Assembly: GCF_900538275.1 (NCBI RefSeq)
Contig: NZ_LR130778.1
Span: 1,856,001 to 1,920,000, forward strand
Source of the DNA: Petrocella atlantisensis
GTDB lineage: Bacteria > Bacillota > Clostridia > Lachnospirales > Vallitaleaceae
Direction: 5' to 3'
Length of the DNA stretch: 64,000 nucleotides
In this document: positions 8,821-20,644 of the stretch, in pieces
Layout: every line of letters begins with the position of its first letter
How positions within the stretch are numbered: the first letter of the stretch is position 1
Position numbers and translations under genes: made by a program
The notes under the pieces: generated by a model
The model's database searches: none
Told to the model about the DNA's origin: nothing
What the model saw: only the letters and a program-made list of their open reading frames with translations

Positions 8821-10173
8821 TTATTTTTCTTTTAGAACTTTACTAAATAACGTCATTATTTGGTCAAATTCATCTTCTTTAATATAAGCTTGTGGCTCTA
8901 TCCTTTTATTTGTATGAATTAATATACCAAGCTGTTGTGCTTTTAATAATGACTCTCTAGCCCAACTACTAATTTTAGTATGGTCTTGATATTGGTTTAA
9001 CTGATCCTGCCCATTTACTGAAATCTTAGGAAACTTCTTTTCATAGGCTTTAATAAGTATGATATATGCTTGTTCCTTTGTAATGTTTATTAAAGGTCTA
9101 AAACTCTGATCCGGAAAACCGGATATTAAGTTTTCTTGACTTGCTGTATATATATAGATGCTTTCAGTAGAGTTTATATCAACATCTTTGAATTCAAGCT
9201 TTAATGGTTCTTGTAGTGTGAAGCCTAAAAGTTGGTTCTTTAAAACTTTTTCAACAAAGAGTGCTCTCGTCAAATATCTGCTATCTGTTGCTTTTGCAAC
9301 ACTACTCGTTGTCGTGAATTCAATTGTCTCGTTAACATACTTTAAAGATCCATTATCCAATCGTAAGATAAAGCTTACTTTCGCTTGATACGTTATATTT
9401 TGATCATAAGCTTCAAGTGGGAGTAATGTTATGGTGTTTTTTAATTGATGAAAATCTGCTGGTAATACAACTCTATGACTTACCGTTTTGCCATTATCCT
9501 TTCTTACAATAGAACTTTTCAGAGATGTTACTTTCTCAATAGGATTTCCATAATATGTTACCGTAATTGGTAAACCAAAACTACCATTCGTAGTTGTATT
9601 CTTATAGATCAGTGCGTGTGAATCGCCTTGCCACTTTAATGGGACATTTTTTAATCCATCATAAGGATAGATGACCAATTGATCTTCAGTGCGGACACTA
9701 CCACCCAATAAATATGTAAAATAATTATTTTCTTTATTCATACCAATGTCTAAATATTGATTGTCTAACAACACAATTCTAGTCACGGGATCATAAATTA
9801 ACTGATTATAGCCTTCCATGTAATTATTCAAGTCTTTTTTTATAAATTCATAGACATATGCTTTATTATATTTATAAAAGTTTGCTCTGTCCCATGGGTA
9901 TCGACCTCTAAAATAGAGTTTTCCTGCTTGTTCCATACTGGTTAATGTTTTATTATGATTCATATATTTAGAATGCGTCAGAGCCATTTCTTTTAGCGTA
10001 GTATTGACTCTAAGTGGTCTTAAAGACATATATTCCCTTGAGATATTTATGGCATTAACGGTTCTTTCGATCTCATCAGCATCATTACTTGATTGATAAT
10101 CAATGGTGCTTGCATATGCCATACTATCCATAGCTATTATAAGTATTAGCAGTAATATAACTAATCGTTTCAT
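8821..10173 (-). CDS. Secreted CAP-domain protein with SLH-type C-terminus
   Basis: A 450-residue exported protein. It has a signal peptide (MKRLVILLLILIIAMDSMAYA), then a CAP/SCP-like region at about residues 30-160 (conserved-looking ALTHSKYM and a terminal LLGG strand), a beta-rich middle part, and S-layer homology-like repeats from about residue 300 containing ISGFPDQSFRPLINITKEQAY. It is probably attached to the cell wall through the SLH part. The CAP domain lacks several of the usual histidine and glutamate residues I would expect, so function is unknown. It stands alone with its own terminator, downstream of gyrA but separated by a strong hairpin. Confidence 0.72.
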   Translation of the reverse strand: MKRLVILLLILIIAMDSMAYASTIDYQSSNDADEIERTVNAINISREYMSLRPLRVNTTLKEMALTHSKYMNHNKTLTSMEQAGKLYFRGRYPWDRANFYKYNKAYVYEFIKKDLNNYMEGYNQLIYDPVTRIVLLDNQYLDIGMNKENNYFTYLLGGSVRTEDQLVIYPYDGLKNVPLKWQGDSHALIYKNTTTNGSFGLPITVTYYGNPIEKVTSLKSSIVRKDNGKTVSHRVVLPADFHQLKNTITLLPLEAYDQNITYQAKVSFILRLDNGSLKYVNETIEFTTTSSVAKATDSRYLTRALFVEKVLKNQLLGFTLQEPLKLEFKDVDINSTESIYIYTASQENLISGFPDQSFRPLINITKEQAYIILIKAYEKKFPKISVNGQDQLNQYQDHTKISSWARESLLKAQQLGILIHTNKRIEPQAYIKEDEFDQIMTLFSKVLKEK

Positions 10174-10298
10174 GATATTGCCATCTCCTAACTCAAATTA
10201 TACTTTTCCATACTACTTATTATATCAAATGTTAATGTCAGCCTCATTACAATGATATTAAAGATATGCGTCAAGATGATGTTTTGATTTTTTTAGTA

Positions 10299-10347
10299 TA
10301 ACGTAAAAATTCCTTTATAGAAAAACTATAAAGGAATTTTTACGTTA
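10299..10347. terminator. Long perfect hairpin after gyrA
   Basis: Two perfect 22-base arms (10299-10320 and 10326-10347) enclose five A. The stem is AT-rich, with A/T runs inside the arms rather than a separate T-tract after them. It lies 14 bases past the gyrA stop and is probably the gyrA terminator or a transcript-stabilising end. Confidence 0.7.
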
Positions 10348-10360
10348 ATATACTGTTATT

Positions 10361-12886
10361 CTAATTTGTTATATTACCATCATCAACTATTTCTGATTCT
10401 ATTATATCCGCTTCATTAAAATCATTTTTAAGTTCATCATCAATGACAACTTTGATTCTTGCAATACTTGCTATTTGAATATCTTTTTTGAAATTCATCA
10501 ATTTCACGCCTGAAGTGATTCGACCAAGTCTAGAAACATCACCAACACGAATTCTAATTACAATGCCTTCTGTGGTTATGATGATCATTTCATCACCTTT
10601 TCTAACCGCTTTCATACCTAAGACATTACCAGAACGTTCGCTGATTTTATAGAACTTAACACCCTTACCGCCTCTATGCTGAGCGGTGAACTGTTCCATC
10701 TTGGTTCTCTTACCAAGTCCACCTTCTGAAACAATGAGTAAATCCGTTCCTTGAGATATGAGTTGCATACCTATGACTTCGTCACCTTCATTTAGATTCA
10801 TACCTCTAACACCCTGGGAGGTTCTTCCTGTTATACGCACATCTTTTTCATCAAATCGAATACACTGACCGTATTTTGTTCCAAGAATAATTTCCTCGTT
10901 ATCATTGGTCAATTTTACCTCAATAAGATTATCTTCATCCTTAAGTCCAATTGCAATTAAGCCATTTTGTCTTATATTCTGATATTCCATAATGGATGAT
11001 TTCTTAATAACACCTTTTTTTGTCGCCATAACAATATAGGTATCATCCTCATAGGATTTCAAAGGAATAACAGCTGTTATTTTTTCACCTGGATCAAGTT
11101 GCAATAGATTAACAATAGCTGTTCCTCTTGCTGTTCTTCCTGATTCAGGAATTTCATAAGCTTTTAGACGATAGGCTTTGCCTTTGTTCGTAAAAAATAG
11201 TAAGTAATGATGTGTGGATGTAAGGAAAATATCTTTTACAAAGTCATCTTCCATGGTTTTCATACCTTTAATACCTTTTCCTCCACGATTCTGACTTTTA
11301 TAAGTATCCGTAGGCATACGCTTTACATAGCCTAAGCGCGTCATAGTAATAACTGTATTTTCCTTCTTAATGAGATCTTCCATATCGATTTCAGAAGAAT
11401 CATAGGTTAATTCAGTTCTTCTTGGATCTGCATACTTTTCTTTTATAATCAGGATTTCCTCTTTTATCTTTTGATAAAGTAGTTTTTCATCTGCAAGTAA
11501 GGCTTTTAATTCTTTAATTGTTTCTTGAAGTTCATTAAACTCAGCTTCAAGTTTTTCTCTTTCAAGACCTGTTAAAGCTCTAAGTCTTAAATCAACAATG
11601 GCTTGTGACTGTACTTCTGAAAAACCAAACCTCTCCATCAAATTTAATTTCGCATCTGCTGTTGAATTAGAGGCACGGATAACCTTAATGACTTCATCAA
11701 TGAAATCAAGGGCTTTTAGCAAACCTTCAAGTATGTGCGCGCGCTCTTCAGCTTTCTTTAGATCATATTTGGTTCTTCTGGTAACTACTTCTACCTGGTG
11801 GTTTAAATAATGCTCAAGTACCTCTTTTAGATTAAGAACTTTTGGCTCATTATTAACAAGTGCAAGCATATTAATCCCAAAAGAGTCCTGTAACTGAGTA
11901 TGCTTATAAAGCTGATTTAATACAACATTTGGATTGGCATCACGCTTTAATTCAACAACCACATGCATACCGTTTCTGTCTGATTCATCCCTTAGATCCG
12001 ATATACCATCCATTTTTTTCTCTTTTACAAGATCGGCAATCTTTTCAATAAGCTTTGCCTTATTGACCTGATAGGGTAGTTCCGTAATAACAATTCTATT
12101 TTTTCCACCAGACATGGCTTCAATATTAGCTACGGCTCTTACTTTTACTATACCTCTACCCGTTCTATATGCTTGTTCAATACCTTGCGTACCCAGTATA
12201 ATACCCGACGTTGGAAAATCCGGTCCTTTGATGACTTCTAATATCTCGTCAATATCCGTATCTCTATCTTCTATAACTCTATTGTCAATAATTCTAGTAA
12301 CACCATCAATAACTTCCCCAAGATTATGAGGTGGTATATTGGTTGCCATACCTACAGCAATACCGGATGCGCCATTAACCAATAAATTAGGAAATCTGGC
12401 GGGTAATACCAAAGGTTGTTTTAAAGATTCATCAAAGTTTGGACCAAAATCCACGGTATCTTTACCAATATCCGCTAATAATTCCATAGCGATTTTACTC
12501 ATTCTAGCTTCTGTATAACGCATTGCAGCTGCACTATCCCCATCGACGGATCCATAATTACCATGACCATCTACAAGCATATATCTGTAAGAAAAGTCTT
12601 GTGCCATTCTAACCATGGTCTCGTATATGGAACTGTCACCATGAGGGTGATACTTACCCATAGTATCACCTACAATACGAGCTGATTTTCTATATGGCTT
12701 ATCCGGTGTGAGATTTAACTCACTCATAGAATATAGTATACGTCGCTGTACTGGCTTTAGACCATCTCTAACATCCGGTAGAGCTCTTGATGCAATAACA
12801 CTCATCGCATAGTCAATATATGATTTTTTCATTTCATCTTGAAGATCTACCGATATGATTTTATCAATTTGATTGTTATCATCCAT
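10361..12886 (-). CDS. gyrA: DNA gyrase subunit A
   Basis: An 841-residue DNA-cleaving subunit of gyrase, which introduces negative supercoils together with GyrB. The catalytic tyrosine lies in [11 protein letters not shown] (about residue 122). The quinolone-determining segment reads [17 protein letters not shown], i.e. Ser and Glu at the two resistance positions, the susceptible Gram-positive form. The C-terminal beta-pinwheel carries the GyrA box QRGGKGI. An acidic tail ends the protein. ATG at 12886 follows a GGAGG-type ribosome site. It is 39 bases downstream of gyrB in the standard dnaA-dnaN-recF-gyrB-gyrA order. Confidence 0.97.
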   Translation of the reverse strand: MDDNNQIDKIISVDLQDEMKKSYIDYAMSVIASRALPDVRDGLKPVQRRILYSMSELNLTPDKPYRKSARIVGDTMGKYHPHGDSSIYETMVRMAQDFSYRYMLVDGHGNYGSVDGDSAAAMRYTEARMSKIAMELLADIGKDTVDFGPNFDESLKQPLVLPARFPNLLVNGASGIAVGMATNIPPHNLGEVIDGVTRIIDNRVIEDRDTDIDEILEVIKGPDFPTSGIILGTQGIEQAYRTGRGIVKVRAVANIEAMSGGKNRIVITELPYQVNKAKLIEKIADLVKEKKMDGISDLRDESDRNGMHVVVELKRDANPNVVLNQLYKHTQLQDSFGINMLALVNNEPKVLNLKEVLEHYLNHQVEVVTRRTKYDLKKAEERAHILEGLLKALDFIDEVIKVIRASNSTADAKLNLMERFGFSEVQSQAIVDLRLRALTGLEREKLEAEFNELQETIKELKALLADEKLLYQKIKEEILIIKEKYADPRRTELTYDSSEIDMEDLIKKENTVITMTRLGYVKRMPTDTYKSQNRGGKGIKGMKTMEDDFVKDIFLTSTHHYLLFFTNKGKAYRLKAYEIPESGRTARGTAIVNLLQLDPGEKITAVIPLKSYEDDTYIVMATKKGVIKKSSIMEYQNIRQNGLIAIGLKDEDNLIEVKLTNDNEEIILGTKYGQCIRFDEKDVRITGRTSQGVRGMNLNEGDEVIGMQLISQGTDLLIVSEGGLGKRTKMEQFTAQHRGGKGVKFYKISERSGNVLGMKAVRKGDEMIIITTEGIVIRIRVGDVSRLGRITSGVKLMNFKKDIQIASIARIKVVIDDELKNDFNEADIIESEIVDDGNITN

Positions 12887-12925
12887 TCATGTTTCCTCCA
12901 TAACTGGTTTCTATTATATAATGCT

Positions 12926-14878
<1,953 letters not shown>

Positions 14879-14891
14879 TTATATATGAGTC

Positions 14892-15992
14892 CTAGCACTT
14901 ATGCAAATCTGACTCATTGATTACTTTTGCATCTTTAATTTGATATAATTGGTAGCCATTTAACTCTTTCTTTATAAAATCATCTATACCTGTACACGTG
15001 ATGAACGTTTGTATATCTTTCAGATGCTCAATCAAATAATGTTGTCTTTGATGATCAAGTTCAGACAGTACATCATCAAGTAAAAGTATGGGTGCATGAT
15101 TCACTTGCTTCTTAATGAGCTCTATTTCTGATAATTTCAAAGCCAAAGCAGCTGTTCTTTGCTGACCTTGTGATCCATATATACGAATATCAATTTTATT
15201 AATATCAAAGCGAATATCATCTCTATGTGGACCTACTGTTGTCGTTCCTTTTTTTAAATCACCGGTTCTAGCAGCTGCTAATTTTACTTTGTAGTCTTCT
15301 ACATCGACATCATTTTCATAAACCATATCTAAGGTCTCTTTTTTCCCGGAGAGATGTAAATGCTTTTCATACAGTATCGGCTTTAAATCCTCAATGAAAT
15401 TTTTGCGCATTTCAATAATGGTCGTTCCATATTTTACCAACTGATCATCCCAAACGTCTAAGAGACTTTGCATGTCTAACCTATTATGATTATTTTTTAA
15501 TAATTGATTTCTTTGCTTTAATACTTTGTGATAATGACTTAAATAATACATATATAAAGGTTTAAGTTGACTTAACTCAAGATCAATAAACCTTCTTCTA
15601 TCCTTAGGACCATTTTTAATTAAACCTAAATCTTCTGGAGAAAACATAATGATATTAATCAATCCAAATAGTTCATTGAGTTTTTTTATAGGATTCTTAT
15701 TAATGGCAATATTTTTTTTACCTATTTTTTTTAAATGCACATCTACGGTTTCAATTATATCATTTTTTTCAAAAACCATATAGACATGTGCATCTTTTTC
15801 ATTGATTCGAATCAATTCCTTATCTTTACTTAATCGATGAGACTTGGAAGTTGCACATAAATAGATGGCTTCTATAAGATTTGTCTTACCTTGAGCATTA
15901 TCACCATATATAATATTAATCCCTGGATCAAAATCAATGGCAGCTTCCTGATAGTTCCTATAATTATTTAATTCCAAGTGTCTTATGTACAT
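14892..15992 (-). CDS. recF: DNA replication/repair protein RecF
   Basis: A 366-residue SMC-like ATPase that helps load RecA at gapped DNA. The Walker A GDNAQGKTNLIEAIY is near residue 35 and the D-loop LLLDDVLSELD near residue 295. A GTG in-frame nine bases upstream (16001) is possible, but TTGAGGTG sits at the proper distance for ATG 15992 and the protein then begins MYIRHLEL as in other RecF. It follows yaaA by 52 bases in the canonical origin operon. Confidence 0.96.
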   Translation of the reverse strand: MYIRHLELNNYRNYQEAAIDFDPGINIIYGDNAQGKTNLIEAIYLCATSKSHRLSKDKELIRINEKDAHVYMVFEKNDIIETVDVHLKKIGKKNIAINKNPIKKLNELFGLINIIMFSPEDLGLIKNGPKDRRRFIDLELSQLKPLYMYYLSHYHKVLKQRNQLLKNNHNRLDMQSLLDVWDDQLVKYGTTIIEMRKNFIEDLKPILYEKHLHLSGKKETLDMVYENDVDVEDYKVKLAAARTGDLKKGTTTVGPHRDDIRFDINKIDIRIYGSQGQQRTAALALKLSEIELIKKQVNHAPILLLDDVLSELDHQRQHYLIEHLKDIQTFITCTGIDDFIKKELNGYQLYQIKDAKVINESDLHKC

Positions 15993-16044
15993 GAAATTCA
16001 CCTCAAGAAGTTACCCATTTTTATTAAACTGCATGGATACAAGT

Positions 16045-16263
16045 TTAATCAACGTATTTGACAAGTATTGAATCATAACCAGATACTTCAATCTCATCAC
16101 CATCTCTTACTTTTTTTCCTCTTTGATATTCTATTTGACCATTATATTTTACTTCACCATTAAGGATCATGATCTTAGCATGTACCCCTGAATCTGCAAT
16201 ACCTGCTAATTTTAACAGTGCTCCCAACTTTATAAATTCCGTATTAATAATAATTTCTTTCAT
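16045..16263 (-). CDS. yaaA: S4-domain RNA-binding protein YaaA
   Basis: A 72-residue S4-type RNA-binding protein found between dnaN and recF in most Firmicutes; a role in ribosome assembly has been proposed for the family. It carries FIKLGALLKLAGI and the S4 turn LNGEVKYNGQ. Two starts are possible: ATG 16275, which overlaps the dnaN stop, or ATG 16263. The second gives the usual length and has GGGTGA upstream, so it is preferred with moderate certainty. Translation is likely coupled to dnaN. Confidence 0.9.
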   Translation of the reverse strand: MKEIIINTEFIKLGALLKLAGIADSGVHAKIMILNGEVKYNGQIEYQRGKKVRDGDEIEVSGYDSILVKYVD

Positions 16264-16267
16264 CTCG

Positions 16268-17374
16268 TCACCCATTCAATCTAATTGGCAATATTAAGTA
16301 TTTATAGTCTTCACCTTCTACTTGTCGAACAATACAAGGATTCAATGCATTGGTAAACTGCATACATATTTCTTCATCTTCGATTGCCTTGAGTGCATCT
16401 AAAAGATATTTAGGATTAAAAGCAATATCAATAGGCTGGCCTTCTCTTACAATCATCAATTCTTCATGGACATTACCAAGTTCCGTATTTGAAGTAATCA
16501 ATAATGTATCCTCTTTTATCTCAAATTTGACAGGACTTTTTTTACTTTCCCTAGCAATCAAAGCCGCTCTCTCAATGCTCATCATCAATTCCTTACGATT
16601 CACAGTAATCAGTGTTTCATAATCACCAGAAAAAAGATTTGCATATTTGGGGTACTCCCCTTCTAGTAATCTAGATACAACGATACTATCTTCAAGCTCA
16701 AATAGGACATGTTTATCTGTAAAATAAATAGATAACATATCAGCCTCATCACTAGATAGTATTTTACTTATTTCACTCAAAGTTTTTCCAGGTACAACCA
16801 CAGCAGTATCACTAAAATCATCCATAAATTCTACTTTTCTTATAGATATTCTATAACCATCCATTGATATAATACTTAATGCATTATCTTTGATTTCAAT
16901 CAACTCACCTGTCAATATAGGCTTAATTTCTTTTATCGCAATACTAAACAAGGTTTGATGGATCATATCCTTCAAAACACTTTGCTTTATGGAGATACTT
17001 GTATCTTTCGTTACTTGAGGCAATTGAATAAATTCAGTACCGGGTTGACCCGGTATATTAAATATAGATTTTTGACAAATAATGGTGGTCATATTACTTT
17101 CATCGACTGTAATATCTACCATGGCATCTGGCAATTTCTTTACTATTTCCGAGAATATTCTTGCATCAATGGCTACGCTTCCTGACTCAATGATATTTGC
17201 CTTTACATGACTTTCGATACCGATTTCTAAATCATTGCTAATTAACTTGAATTCATTTTGTGTTGTTTGAAGAAGTATACATTGAAGGATGGGCAAAGTC
17301 GTTCGAGTTGAAACAGCTTTAAGGGATGTATTAACGCCATTAAGCAAGTCATTTTTATGACAATTAATTTTCAT
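16268..17374 (-). CDS. dnaN: DNA polymerase III sliding clamp (beta subunit)
   Basis: A 368-residue sliding clamp that tethers the replicative polymerase to DNA. The three-domain clamp fold is recognisable from the N-terminal TRTTLPILQCILLQ, the central SEISKILS and the C-terminal YKYLILPIRLNG. The start is ATG 17374 (MKINCHKNDLL), with AGGAG eleven bases upstream, a slightly long spacing; upstream codons in frame lack a better site. The gene follows dnaA across a 317-base spacer that carries DnaA boxes. Confidence 0.96.
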   Translation of the reverse strand: MKINCHKNDLLNGVNTSLKAVSTRTTLPILQCILLQTTQNEFKLISNDLEIGIESHVKANIIESGSVAIDARIFSEIVKKLPDAMVDITVDESNMTTIICQKSIFNIPGQPGTEFIQLPQVTKDTSISIKQSVLKDMIHQTLFSIAIKEIKPILTGELIEIKDNALSIISMDGYRISIRKVEFMDDFSDTAVVVPGKTLSEISKILSSDEADMLSIYFTDKHVLFELEDSIVVSRLLEGEYPKYANLFSGDYETLITVNRKELMMSIERAALIARESKKSPVKFEIKEDTLLITSNTELGNVHEELMIVREGQPIDIAFNPKYLLDALKAIEDEEICMQFTNALNPCIVRQVEGEDYKYLILPIRLNG

Positions 17375-17400
17375 GATGTGATTAACTCCTCTCCTGTGCA

Positions 17401-17463
17401 AAAGATAAAATATATGATTTTTTATAGTAATGATAGTAGTAAGGGGTGTGAATATGTGTATAA
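17401..17463. other. Candidate origin unwinding element with DnaA-trio-like repeats
   Basis: On the plus strand an AT-rich tract (17401-17424) is followed by TAGTAATGATAGTAGTAA (17425-17442), a run of six 3-base units of the TAG/TAA/TGA kind, then GGGG, TGTGAATA and a perfect DnaA box TGTGTATAA (17455-17463). That order (AT-rich, trios, short GC cluster, DnaA boxes) is the order of the B. subtilis basal unwinding system, which also lies in the dnaA-dnaN spacer. Function here is inferred from that resemblance. Confidence 0.6.
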
Positions 17464-17601
17464 GTACTCTAAGCCTATGGAAAACAAGGTTTTTTAAAGC
17501 TTAACAACCCTGTGTACAGATAAAAAAGTTATTCTTTTTCATCCACAAGCTCATAGTTGTTATGTAACCGTCAACAGCCAATACATGAGTTTACAGATAT
17601 G

Positions 17602-17610
17602 TTATACACA
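17602..17610. other. DnaA box in dnaA-dnaN spacer
   Basis: TTATACACA matches the consensus TTATNCACA exactly. It lies 82 bases from the dnaA stop. The rest of the 317-base spacer between dnaA and dnaN shows no gene. Confidence 0.75.
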
Positions 17611-17691
17611 GGTGCTAAAACTAAGTTTTGATAAAAGCATATCAAATACATATTGAGAAGGTTCAATTATATCGTTTAGACACTTTAATCA

Positions 17692-19050
17692 TTATTTTCC
17701 TGTGATTTTTTTTGTCAGGATATCAATTGTATTTTTTAGAGTCATATCCGTAACAAGTTCAGTTTTAATTTTTTCATACCCATGAAGCACGGTGGTATGG
17801 TCTCTCCGACCTATTTCTTCGCCAACTTTTGGTAATGACATATCGGTCAATTTACGACATAGGTACATAACAATTTGCCTTGGATAGGCAATTTCTCTTG
17901 GTCTTTTTTTAGATATGATATCAGCTGGTGTAACATTATAATGTTCAGATACAATCTCTAGAATAATTTTAAATGTTACTTTTGTATCCTCTTGTGGAGA
18001 GATTAAGTCTTTTAAAGCTGCTTCAGCCATCTCTTTTGTAATTTCTTTTGGCAATAGAAGCCTGGAATAAGCCAAAATTTTGTTTACAGCGCCTTCAAGT
18101 TCTCTAATGTTGGATTTAACATTATTTGCAACATACTGCATAACATCATCTGGAAGATCCAGATTTTCAATTTCAGCTTTTTTTCTTAATATTGCAACCC
18201 TAGTTTCAAAATCAGGGGCTTGAATATCAGCAATTAAACCCCATTCAAACCTTGATCTAAGACGTTCTTCTAAGGTTTCAATTTCTTTAGGTGGTCGATC
18301 AGAACAAATAATAATCTGCTTTTTTGCTTCATATAAAGTATTAAAAGTATGGAAAAATTCTTCTTGCGTTCTCTCTTTTCCGGCAATGAATTGAATATCA
18401 TCGACAAGGAGTACGTCAATACTGCGGTATTTTTTTCTAAATTCCTCATTTTTATCATCTCTAATTGAATTGATCAGTTCGTTGGTGAATTTTTCAGATG
18501 AAACGTAAAGAACATTTGCTTTAGAATCATCATCCAATATGAAATGAGCGATCGAATGCATTAAGTGTGTTTTACCCAAACCAACGCCACCATAAATAAA
18601 TAGTGGATTGTAGGCCTCAGCAGGTGCTTCTGCAACTGCCAATGAAGCTGCATGCGCAAACTTGTTGTTATTACCTACAACAAAAGTGTCAAAAGTATAC
18701 CTAGCATTTAAGTTCTTTTGATCACTGGTGTTGTTGTTTGAAAAGCCAATCAAATTGTTATTTGAATTTGTTTTTGTATCAAAATCTAAACTTTGATTAG
18801 GTAATACAAATTGTATATCATAGACTTTTCCCATGACTTCATTAATTGCAATTTGAATGGATTTATAGTATTTTTTTTCAATGACATTTTTAGCCATTTG
18901 ATCGTCTGCTTCCAGAACGATAAGGTCACCCATGACTTTTACGGGTTCTAGTTTTTCTAAAAATGTTTTGTAAGATATAATGGATATATCCGATTCGTAT
19001 CTTAAAAGATTTTTTATGTCATCCCACTTGTTGATAATTGGATGATCCAT
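17692..19050 (-). CDS. dnaA: Chromosomal replication initiator DnaA
   Basis: A 452-residue AAA+ initiator that binds DnaA boxes and opens the origin. Walker [17 protein letters not shown] is near residue 152, Walker [10 protein letters not shown] near 214, and the C-terminal DNA-binding helix contains [15 protein letters not shown]. An Asn-rich linker (about residues 98-112) separates domain I from the ATPase. ATG 19050 follows GGGGGTATTTT. It is divergent from rpmH, with the origin between them, and probably autoregulated through the adjacent DnaA boxes. Confidence 0.98.
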   Translation of the reverse strand: MDHPIINKWDDIKNLLRYESDISIISYKTFLEKLEPVKVMGDLIVLEADDQMAKNVIEKKYYKSIQIAINEVMGKVYDIQFVLPNQSLDFDTKTNSNNNLIGFSNNNTSDQKNLNARYTFDTFVVGNNNKFAHAASLAVAEAPAEAYNPLFIYGGVGLGKTHLMHSIAHFILDDDSKANVLYVSSEKFTNELINSIRDDKNEEFRKKYRSIDVLLVDDIQFIAGKERTQEEFFHTFNTLYEAKKQIIICSDRPPKEIETLEERLRSRFEWGLIADIQAPDFETRVAILRKKAEIENLDLPDDVMQYVANNVKSNIRELEGAVNKILAYSRLLLPKEITKEMAEAALKDLISPQEDTKVTFKIILEIVSEHYNVTPADIISKKRPREIAYPRQIVMYLCRKLTDMSLPKVGEEIGRRDHTTVLHGYEKIKTELVTDMTLKNTIDILTKKITGK

Positions 19051-19065
19051 TAAAATACCCCCTTT

Positions 19066-19090
19066 TATAGTATAGTATAGTAGTAGTAGG
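19066..19090. repeat. TAG-rich short tandem repeat upstream of dnaA
   Basis: Plus-strand TATAG repeats run into TAGTAGTAGTAG just before the dnaA ribosome site region. The 3-base units resemble DnaA-trios, but no consensus DnaA box directly abuts them, so an origin role is uncertain; they may also form the dnaA promoter -10 region on the minus strand (TATACT repeats). Confidence 0.4.
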
Positions 19091-19118
19091 CTTTTTTCTC
19101 TTAATATATTAGTATGTT

Positions 19119-19136
19119 GGTTTTGACACCTTAACC
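19119..19136. repeat. R2-like repeat end
   Basis: GGTTTTGACACCTTAACC matches the conserved end of the R2 elements (compare 63353-63371 and 49429-49440). Only one arm is seen. Confidence 0.45.
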
Positions 19137-19165
19137 ATGTTTAAAAGATATATAACTTGTAGACA

Positions 19166-19213
19166 TTAGTTTAATCATGTCACTGGAGATCTCCAATGAC
19201 ATGATTAAACTAA
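19166..19213. repeat. 48-bp near-perfect palindrome upstream of dnaA
   Basis: Two 24-base arms without spacer meet at AGATCT (centre near 19189/19190) and differ at a single position. There is no T-tract on either side, so it does not look like a terminator. It lies between dnaA and the DnaA-box cluster and could extrude as a cruciform or bind a dimeric regulator. Confidence 0.65.
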
Positions 19214-19420
19214 GTACGCAATACGGATTTTATTAGTATTGGCTCACAACTGTTAATAACTTTTTATTAATAATAAAGGAAGATCTCTTTAAAAAATTAA
19301 AGTAGAGTTCTATCCAATGAGATGAAGTCTAGTATATATAATACTCTATCAATTGAAGGATTTCAATTGAAGTTTTTGATAGAAAAAGGTTATAAATGTG
19401 TATGAATGAATAAAAAAAAC

Positions 19421-19657
19421 TGTGGATAGTGTGTATAATTAATTTAAATATATGTTATACACATCATACACTCATAATTTATCAAAATTGTTAGTAGGTC
19501 CAATTAAAAGGGTTTTGGTAGATAATTGAAATATTAATAAACAGAGTATTTTAATTAAAACATGGCTTTATCCACATAAATATAAGAAGATGTGGATAAA
19601 CAGATTTAAACAAGTTATCCACAATCTCTCTTTTAAACAGCCCTTTTATGTGGATAA
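19421..19657. other. oriC DnaA-box cluster between dnaA and rpmH
   Basis: Seven boxes are readable: TGTGGATAG (19421, one mismatch), TGTGTATAA (19430), TTATACACA (19455), then four perfect consensus boxes TTATCCACA at 19568, 19591 (reverse), 19615 and 19649 (reverse). The four strong boxes alternate in orientation within 90 bases. This is the upstream part of a bipartite origin typical of Firmicutes; strand switching of genes on the two sides supports its being the active origin. Confidence 0.9.
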
Positions 19658-19689
19658 ACTAAATAAAAAATATTTAAGGTTTTTTTTTC

Positions 19690-19718
19690 TTGACTCTTAA
19701 GACTTTTGTGACTATAAT
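19690..19718 (+). promoter_or_regulatory. Sigma-A promoter of rpmH
   Basis: TTGACT (19690-19695), 17-base spacer, TATAAT (19713-19718), about 95 bases upstream of the rpmH start. It lies right beside the last strong DnaA box, so initiation and rpmH transcription may interfere. Confidence 0.8.
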
Positions 19719-19814
19719 TGAAATGGTGCTTTTGAAGCAACTTTTTTTTAACAAATTAATCAAAGTCATTAATTTGATATAGCTTTTACGAATTATATAA
19801 GGAGGTGCATATCA

Positions 19815-19949
19815 ATGAAAAGAACTTATCAGCCAAAAAAGAGACAGAGAAGTAGAGAACACGGTTTTAGAAAAAGAATGAAAAATAAGAGCGGTAGAAA
19901 TGTTTTAGCTAGAAGAAGAGCTAAAGGCAGAAAGCAATTGTCAGCATAG
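19815..19949 (+). CDS. rpmH: 50S ribosomal protein L34
   Basis: A 44-residue, highly basic ribosomal protein, [18 protein letters not shown] at the start and [12 protein letters not shown] at the end, an immediate match to L34. AAGGAGGTG precedes ATG 19815 by 7 bases. It is the first gene of the rightward operon with rnpA, yidD, yidC and jag. A small hairpin overlaps its stop codon. Confidence 0.98.
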   Translation: MKRTYQPKKRQRSREHGFRKRMKNKSGRNVLARRRAKGRKQLSA

Positions 19950-19970
19950 GCCGCATTTATGTGGCCTTTT
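19948..19970 (+). terminator. Attenuator-like hairpin after rpmH
   Basis: AGGCCGCAT pairs with ATGTGGCCT (one G-U), followed by TTTT. It overlaps the rpmH stop codon and would reduce transcription into rnpA, matching the much higher need for L34 than for RNase P protein. Confidence 0.7.
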
Positions 19971-19986
19971 ATTCTTATACTCAATT

Positions 19987-20325
19987 ATGAGTGAAAAAAT
20001 AATTGCATTAAAAAACAAAGAATTTGTAAAAGTTTATCAAACTGGAAATTCAAAAGCCAACAAACTTTTAATTATGTATGTGGTCAAGAAAAATGAAAAT
20101 GGTAATAGACTTGGTATTTCTGTAAGCAAAAAAGTAGGCAATAGTGTGATTAGACATCGTGTTAAAAGACTTATAAAGGAAGCCTATAGATTGAATATAA
20201 AGTCTTTTGGCTTAGGTTATGATATTGTAATTATTGCAAGAAGTACAGCAAAAGATAAGAGCTATAAAGAAATTGAAAGTGCCTTGATACACTTGGTAAA
20301 ATTAAATAAAATATTAGTACTTTAA
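19987..20325 (+). CDS. rnpA: Ribonuclease P protein component
   Basis: A 112-residue basic protein that assists the RNase P RNA in removing tRNA 5' leaders. The conserved RNR-type motif is [15 protein letters not shown] (about residues 57-71) and [14 protein letters not shown] precedes it. ATG 19987 has only a weak ribosome site, consistent with low expression after the rpmH hairpin. Its place between rpmH and yidD is standard. Confidence 0.95.
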   Translation: MSEKIIALKNKEFVKVYQTGNSKANKLLIMYVVKKNENGNRLGISVSKKVGNSVIRHRVKRLIKEAYRLNIKSFGLGYDIVIIARSTAKDKSYKEIESALIHLVKLNKILVL

Positions 20326-20384
20326 AATCCTACTATAATTCGATATAATAGGATTAATTCGTTTATTTGAGAAAAGATGGTATA

Positions 20385-20594
20385 ATGAAAAGAATTGCAA
20401 TTAGTATCGTTCTTTTTTATAGAAAATTCATATCTCCTCTGACAAAATCCAGTTGTATATACATACCGACTTGTTCGATGTATGCTTTGGAGGCTCTTGA
20501 AAAATATGGGTTTTTTAAGGGAAGCTATTTGTCTATCAAAAGGATATTACGATGTCATCCTTTTGCAAAAGGTGGTTTTGATCCACTTAAATAA
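20385..20594 (+). CDS. yidD: Membrane protein insertion efficiency factor YidD
   Basis: A 69-residue protein with the family pattern [20 protein letters not shown] and C-terminal [13 protein letters not shown]. It is thought to aid YidC-dependent insertion of membrane proteins at the inner face of the membrane. ATG 20385 is chosen; an in-frame TTG at 20367 would add six residues. It precedes yidC by 50 bases. Confidence 0.93.
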   Translation: MKRIAISIVLFYRKFISPLTKSSCIYIPTCSMYALEALEKYGFFKGSYLSIKRILRCHPFAKGGFDPLK

Positions 20595-20644
20595 AAGAAT
20601 CGTGTTAAGCATTTTTTGGTAACTATAATTAGGAGGATTCATTC

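Noticed and set aside
10299-10347. Long hairpin after gyrA as an insertion element
   Set aside because: It is a single perfect stem with a 5-base loop and no target duplication or second copy was found, so a terminator role is simpler.
19066-19090. TAG repeats upstream of dnaA as the primary DnaA-trio
   Set aside because: No consensus DnaA box or GC cluster abuts them, unlike the element at 17401-17463; a promoter role for dnaA is equally likely.
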